This document shows positions 46,630-49,823 of a DNA stretch of 49,823 nucleotides, one piece after another. Under the pieces are notes generated by a model. The model saw only the letters and a list, made by a program, of their open reading frames with translations. It was not told the DNA's origin and did not search any database. The stretch's first letter is position 1, and every line of letters starts with the position of its first letter. This DNA comes from Bacillota bacterium (lineage in GTDB: Bacteria; Bacillota_I; Bacilli_A; Izemoplasmatales; Hujiaoplasmataceae): NCBI GenBank assembly GCA_029559915.1, contig JAKPZU010000158.1, forward strand, positions 1 through 49,823, in the 5' to 3' direction. A program made the translations under genes and the position numbers.

Positions 46630-47774
46630 TGAAAGAAATATATTTATTGGGAGCTACGGGCTCCATTGGACAGCAAACTTTAGAAATTATCAGAGCCAAT
46701 CCGCATGACTTCATTCTTAAAGGCGCTAGTGCTAATGATAATTTGAAGTTGCTCATTAAGATAGTTGAAGAGTTTCATCCAGAGGTTATTTCAGTCAAGG
46801 ATGAAATGCAAAAAGAAGTATTGGAAACACTCTTTCCTAAGATTACAATTTTTATAGGAGAGGAAGGTTTGACCAAATTAGCCGCTTATAATCCCGATAG
46901 AGATATAACATTGATCAATGCCCTGGTGGGAATGGTTGGTTTGAAACCGACTTTGGCCGCAATTAAAATCGATAGAAATGTTCTGTTGGCGAACAAAGAG
47001 ACTTTGGTTGTTGGCGGTCATTTAATCAAGGAGGCTTTAAAGAACTCTTCGGCCAAGATTTATCCGATTGATTCTGAACATAGTGCCATTTGGCAAGCGT
47101 TAAACGGCGAAGGTATCAATACGGTTAAAAGATTGATTATAACCGCAAGTGGGGGTGCTTTTCGAGATTTAACCAGGGATGAACTTAAAAAAGTTAACGT
47201 AAAAGAAGCACTCAATCACCCTAACTGGTCGATGGGAAACAAAATTACTATAGACTCAGCCACGATGATCAACAAAGGGTTTGAAATCATCGAAGCTTGC
47301 TATCTGTTTGACATTGATATCGATCAGGTTGAAGCCATCATTCATAAAGAAAGCATTATCCATTCAATGGTCGAGTTCAATGACGGATCGGTTATGGCGC
47401 AGATTGCCGATCATGATATGCGCTTGCCAATTCATTATGCGATGTATTATCCAAAAAGAAAGCCGTCAATAGCCAACAAGTTCGATTTGATGCGCCTTAA
47501 CAATCTGCATTTTTCACCGCTAGACATCAATCGCTATCCTTGTCTAGGATATGCAATTGAAGCTTTTAAAAAAGGCGGAAGTTTAAGAACGGTTTTAAAC
47601 TCAGCAAATGAAGTCGCAGTTAAACTTTTTTTGGAAGAAAAAATATCATTCTTGGACATTGAAACAATCATTAAAAAAGAAATAGATTCACATAAGATAA
47701 TTTCTAATCCGACAATTGATGAAATTTACGCGATAGATAAAGAGATCAAGGATAGAATTTATCAACAATATTAA
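46629..47774 (+). CDS. dxr: 1-deoxy-D-xylulose 5-phosphate reductoisomerase
   Basis: Dxr rearranges and reduces DXP to MEP with NADPH, the committing step of the MEP isoprenoid pathway. The 381 residues show the Rossmann motif GATGSIGQQTLEII (about 8-21), LANKETLVVGG, DSEHSAIWQAL and the flexible loop HPNWSMGNKITIDSATMINKG split around the substrate site. The enzyme indicates that this organism makes its own isoprenoids, unlike many reduced mollicutes. Confidence 0.96.
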   Translation: MKEIYLLGATGSIGQQTLEIIRANPHDFILKGASANDNLKLLIKIVEEFHPEVISVKDEMQKEVLETLFPKITIFIGEEGLTKLAAYNPDRDITLINALVGMVGLKPTLAAIKIDRNVLLANKETLVVGGHLIKEALKNSSAKIYPIDSEHSAIWQALNGEGINTVKRLIITASGGAFRDLTRDELKKVNVKEALNHPNWSMGNKITIDSATMINKGFEIIEACYLFDIDIDQVEAIIHKESIIHSMVEFNDGSVMAQIADHDMRLPIHYAMYYPKRKPSIANKFDLMRLNNLHFSPLDINRYPCLGYAIEAFKKGGSLRTVLNSANEVAVKLFLEEKISFLDIETIIKKEIDSHKIISNPTIDEIYAIDKEIKDRIYQQY

Positions 47775-47787
47775 GGAGCAAATAATA

Positions 47788-49521
47788 ATGTTAATTACTT
47801 TAAGTTTTATATCTACCTTAGGAAACATCTTGATTTTTCTCTTGGTTCTTTCTTTGGTTATTTGTATACATGAATTAGGCCATCTTTACTTTGCTAAAAA
47901 AGCTGGCATTCTTTGTCACGAATTCTCCTTTGGCATGGGACCGAAATTATGGAGTACCAAAAAAGGTGAAACTACTTATTCCATCAGAGCGATACCTTTT
48001 GGTGGTTTTGTCGCAATGTCTGGTGAGGAACTGGAAGAAGAACTAGTGAAAATCGGTCAAGAAATCCGATTGGGATTTAATGAAGATGGTTTGGTTGAAA
48101 AGATTATTCTTAATCGCAATAACCCTAATTACCGTGATTTATTGGCAGTTACCGTAGAAAGTATGGATTTAAGAACTGACAATGCTCTATATATCAATGA
48201 ATATAAGGTAAAAGACGATGCTTTTTATGTTTTTGACAAGAAGGAAATGCAAATAACTCCTTCATCAAGAAGTTATACAGGAAAAACCAAATGGCAAAGA
48301 TTCTTGACAATATTTGGTGGACCGATGATGAATTTCGTTTTAGCTTTTTTCTTTTTCCTTATCATCGCTTTAGTTTCTGGTGTTCCCAACACAGATAGCA
48401 CCATTATCGGTGAAGTCAGCCCAGGATCGCCTGCATATGAAGTCATCTTACCTGATGACAAGGTTGTATCAATCAATGGAGTTGAAATTTCAAGCTGGAG
48501 CGGAGAACTTAATTCAATCTCCAGCGAATTGGGTAAAACTATCGATGGTTATGATATCGTCGTGGAAAGAAATGGTGAGCTGATTACCTTGCCGACGATT
48601 TATCCGACTTTAAATTTCATCGGTCTAGGTTTTTCCGGTTCTGCTCAAAATTCCGAATTAATCATCGATAGACCGCTTTATAATGTTACAGAACTTGTTG
48701 CTGGGGATAAGATAATCGCCATCAATGATCAACAAATGAATAATTGGGAAGATGTCATTGCCTTTTCCGATGCTAATAAAGCAGGTTCGATAGATAAAGA
48801 AGACCTTTTCAAAATCACCGTTTTTCGCCAATATAAATCCAGTGTAAAAGGAGAAGTAATAAGCATTGATCTTGTTGAAGGTAAGTATCACATCCATATT
48901 GTTCCGATTGAAGAGGGTGAAGCAATTGCTTATCAATATATCTTAGACGCTGAAGAAACTCTTTATATAGAAGATGGAGATATAGTAGAAGTAGGTCAAG
49001 TTTTGGGCAGTGGCAGCAATTATGATTTTGAATATGTTGTTTATGGCGAAGAAGTATTGTCAGCAATGAACGCTGAATTCTTCAATTCCCGAATTGGTAT
49101 AGGTGGAACCACCAAGTTCAGTTTCTTTGGTGGAATCGCTAATAGTTTTGTTTTATTTTGGAATGCAGCTGCATCAATCTTTGGAACACTTGGATTATTA
49201 TTCACTTCAGATTTAATTGGAATTTCCGATTTAAGTGGTTTCGTTGGTATTTTTTCGCTGACCAGCCAAGCAGCTTCTGCAGGCATAATTTCCTTAATGA
49301 GTTTCATCGGTTTATTGTCCGTCAACCTTGGTATAATCAACCTCTTGCCGATACCGGCACTCGATGGTGGCAAGATTGTTTTCATCGGTTATGAAATCCT
49401 CACAAAACGTAAACCGAATCAAAAAGTTGAGAATTGGTTGCACACAATAGTTTTCTTCCTTTTAATCGCCTTGATGATTTATGTTACTTATAATGATATT
49501 TTGAAGTTAATTGGCATTTAA
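47788..49521 (+). CDS. rseP: RseP/RasP-type site-2 intramembrane protease
   Basis: An intramembrane zinc metalloprotease that cuts anti-sigma factors and signal-peptide remnants in the membrane. The 577 residues hold HExxH in ICIHELGHLYFAKKAG (about residue 29), a second helix FGGPMMNFVLAFFFF, a PDZ domain (about 205-270), and the LDG motif in LLPIPALDGGKI near the C-terminus. It is about 150 residues longer than Bacillus RasP: there is extra sequence before the second helix and a second PDZ-like/beta-rich insert (about 290-425). ATG 47788 has ribosome site AAGGAG. Confidence 0.93.
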   Translation: MLITLSFISTLGNILIFLLVLSLVICIHELGHLYFAKKAGILCHEFSFGMGPKLWSTKKGETTYSIRAIPFGGFVAMSGEELEEELVKIGQEIRLGFNEDGLVEKIILNRNNPNYRDLLAVTVESMDLRTDNALYINEYKVKDDAFYVFDKKEMQITPSSRSYTGKTKWQRFLTIFGGPMMNFVLAFFFFLIIALVSGVPNTDSTIIGEVSPGSPAYEVILPDDKVVSINGVEISSWSGELNSISSELGKTIDGYDIVVERNGELITLPTIYPTLNFIGLGFSGSAQNSELIIDRPLYNVTELVAGDKIIAINDQQMNNWEDVIAFSDANKAGSIDKEDLFKITVFRQYKSSVKGEVISIDLVEGKYHIHIVPIEEGEAIAYQYILDAEETLYIEDGDIVEVGQVLGSGSNYDFEYVVYGEEVLSAMNAEFFNSRIGIGGTTKFSFFGGIANSFVLFWNAAASIFGTLGLLFTSDLIGISDLSGFVGIFSLTSQAASAGIISLMSFIGLLSVNLGIINLLPIPALDGGKIVFIGYEILTKRKPNQKVENWLHTIVFFLLIALMIYVTYNDILKLIGI

Positions 49522-49570
49522 AAACTTTACAATTTTATTGTTTTTTACATTTAAAATACAGTGAATAAAT

Positions 49571-49618
49571 AAGATAGTTGAAAGCCAAAGTTAGCCAAAA
49601 TCAACTATCTTTTTATTT
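49571..49618 (+). terminator. Terminator after rseP
   Basis: AAGATAGTTGA (49571-49581) pairs with TCAACTATCTT (49601-49611), followed by TTTATTT. Confidence 0.9.
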
Positions 49619-49653
49619 GATAAATTTTTGTTAAAATTTCCGAGAAATAATCA

Positions 49654-49682
49654 TTGACAATAATTTTTTGGTATGATAAAAT
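49654..49682 (+). promoter_or_regulatory. rRNA operon promoter
   Basis: A perfect TTGACA (49654-49659), 17 bp, TAAAAT (49677-49682) with extended TGa. The downstream leader identifies it as an rrn promoter. Confidence 0.8.
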
Positions 49683-49823
49683 ATATAAGCGCGTCAAGAT
49701 AGCGCGAACTTAATATCCCAAGGTTAAAAGCCACAAGGGAACTGATCTTTGAAAACTAAACATATGAAAGAATCGAACAATAACAACGAACCAAGCAAAA
49801 AGAGTAACAAATATGAGCTAAAA
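49683..49823 (+). promoter_or_regulatory. Leader of an rRNA operon (16S gene beyond the window)
   Basis: The leader has a GCGC…GCGC hairpin start and then the typical Firmicutes pre-16S antitermination-like sequence TGATCTTTGAAAACT (boxA region, 49743-49757). An A-rich stretch without coding potential follows. No mature rRNA sequence has begun by the window end. The identification rests on this motif plus the promoter. Confidence 0.7.

Overview
This window is AT-rich bacterial chromosome from a low-GC Gram-positive lineage. The gene content and order (rpsL-rpsG-fusA-tuf; rpsF-ssb-rpsR; gdpP-rplI-dnaB; ftsY-ylxM-ffh; rpiB-upp-atp; rpsB-tsf-pyrH-frr-uppS-cdsA-dxr-rseP) are those of Firmicutes and deep-branching mollicute relatives such as Acholeplasma, Izemoplasma or Haloplasma-like groups. 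UGA is a normal stop here: it ends pncC, rbgA, atpF, atpA and cdsA, so this is not a code-4 mycoplasma. The in-frame gdpP-rplI fusion points toward mollicutes. The MEP-pathway gene dxr and a complete F-type ATP synthase argue against a reduced Mycoplasma genome. The exact genus cannot be fixed from this sequence.

Layout. 1-2200: the tail of a Sel1/TPR-repeat gene, an intact IS1634-like insertion sequence, and a non-coding stretch with a 21-codon orphan gene tail. 2232-6730: str operon behind a consensus promoter, then tuf. 6731-8385: an IS1182-like element inserted exactly at the edge of the tuf terminator, which it duplicated. 8515-12868: tkt, tatD, ychF, pncC. 12931-13811: a decayed DUF1295-type membrane reductase gene carrying three lesions. 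13945-20841: rpsF-ssb-rpsR, then gdpP-rplI, dnaB, prfA, prmC. 20983-26006: topA, a strong candidate small RNA, and the SRP genes ftsY-ylxM-ffh. 26041-26859: a reverse-strand HAD phosphatase. 26996-32843: an unknown membrane-anchored protein, a soluble FtsK-like translocase, lepB, rbgA, rnhB, gph. 33011-41399: rpiB-upp followed by the complete ATP synthase operon (atpZ, atpI, atpBEFHAGDC) and dut. 41473-49521: rpsB, tsf, pyrH-frr, uppS-cdsA-dxr-rseP. 49654-49823: promoter and leader of an rRNA operon whose 16S gene lies beyond the window.

The window is mostly core housekeeping: translation, protein targeting, replication, energy coupling and envelope lipid precursors. The accessory content is two insertion sequences and one pseudogene. 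The c subunit of the ATP synthase carries every residue of the known Na+-binding signature, so energy coupling is probably Na+-based.

The observations most worth following up are: (1) a compact intergenic RNA candidate between topA and ftsY with three CU-rich anti-Shine-Dalgarno-like segments alternating with hairpins; (2) the IS1182-like insertion whose 24-bp target duplication is exactly the tuf terminator hairpin; (3) ribosomal protein S2 with an acidic linker and a C-terminal SAP/Rho_N-like module; (4) an FtsK-family motor with no membrane segments paired 2 nt downstream of an unknown membrane-anchored protein; (5) an 18-bp perfect palindrome over the -35 region of the rpsF-ssb-rpsR promoter; (6) an in-frame start-stop (GTG TAA) at the position of the expected dnaB start.
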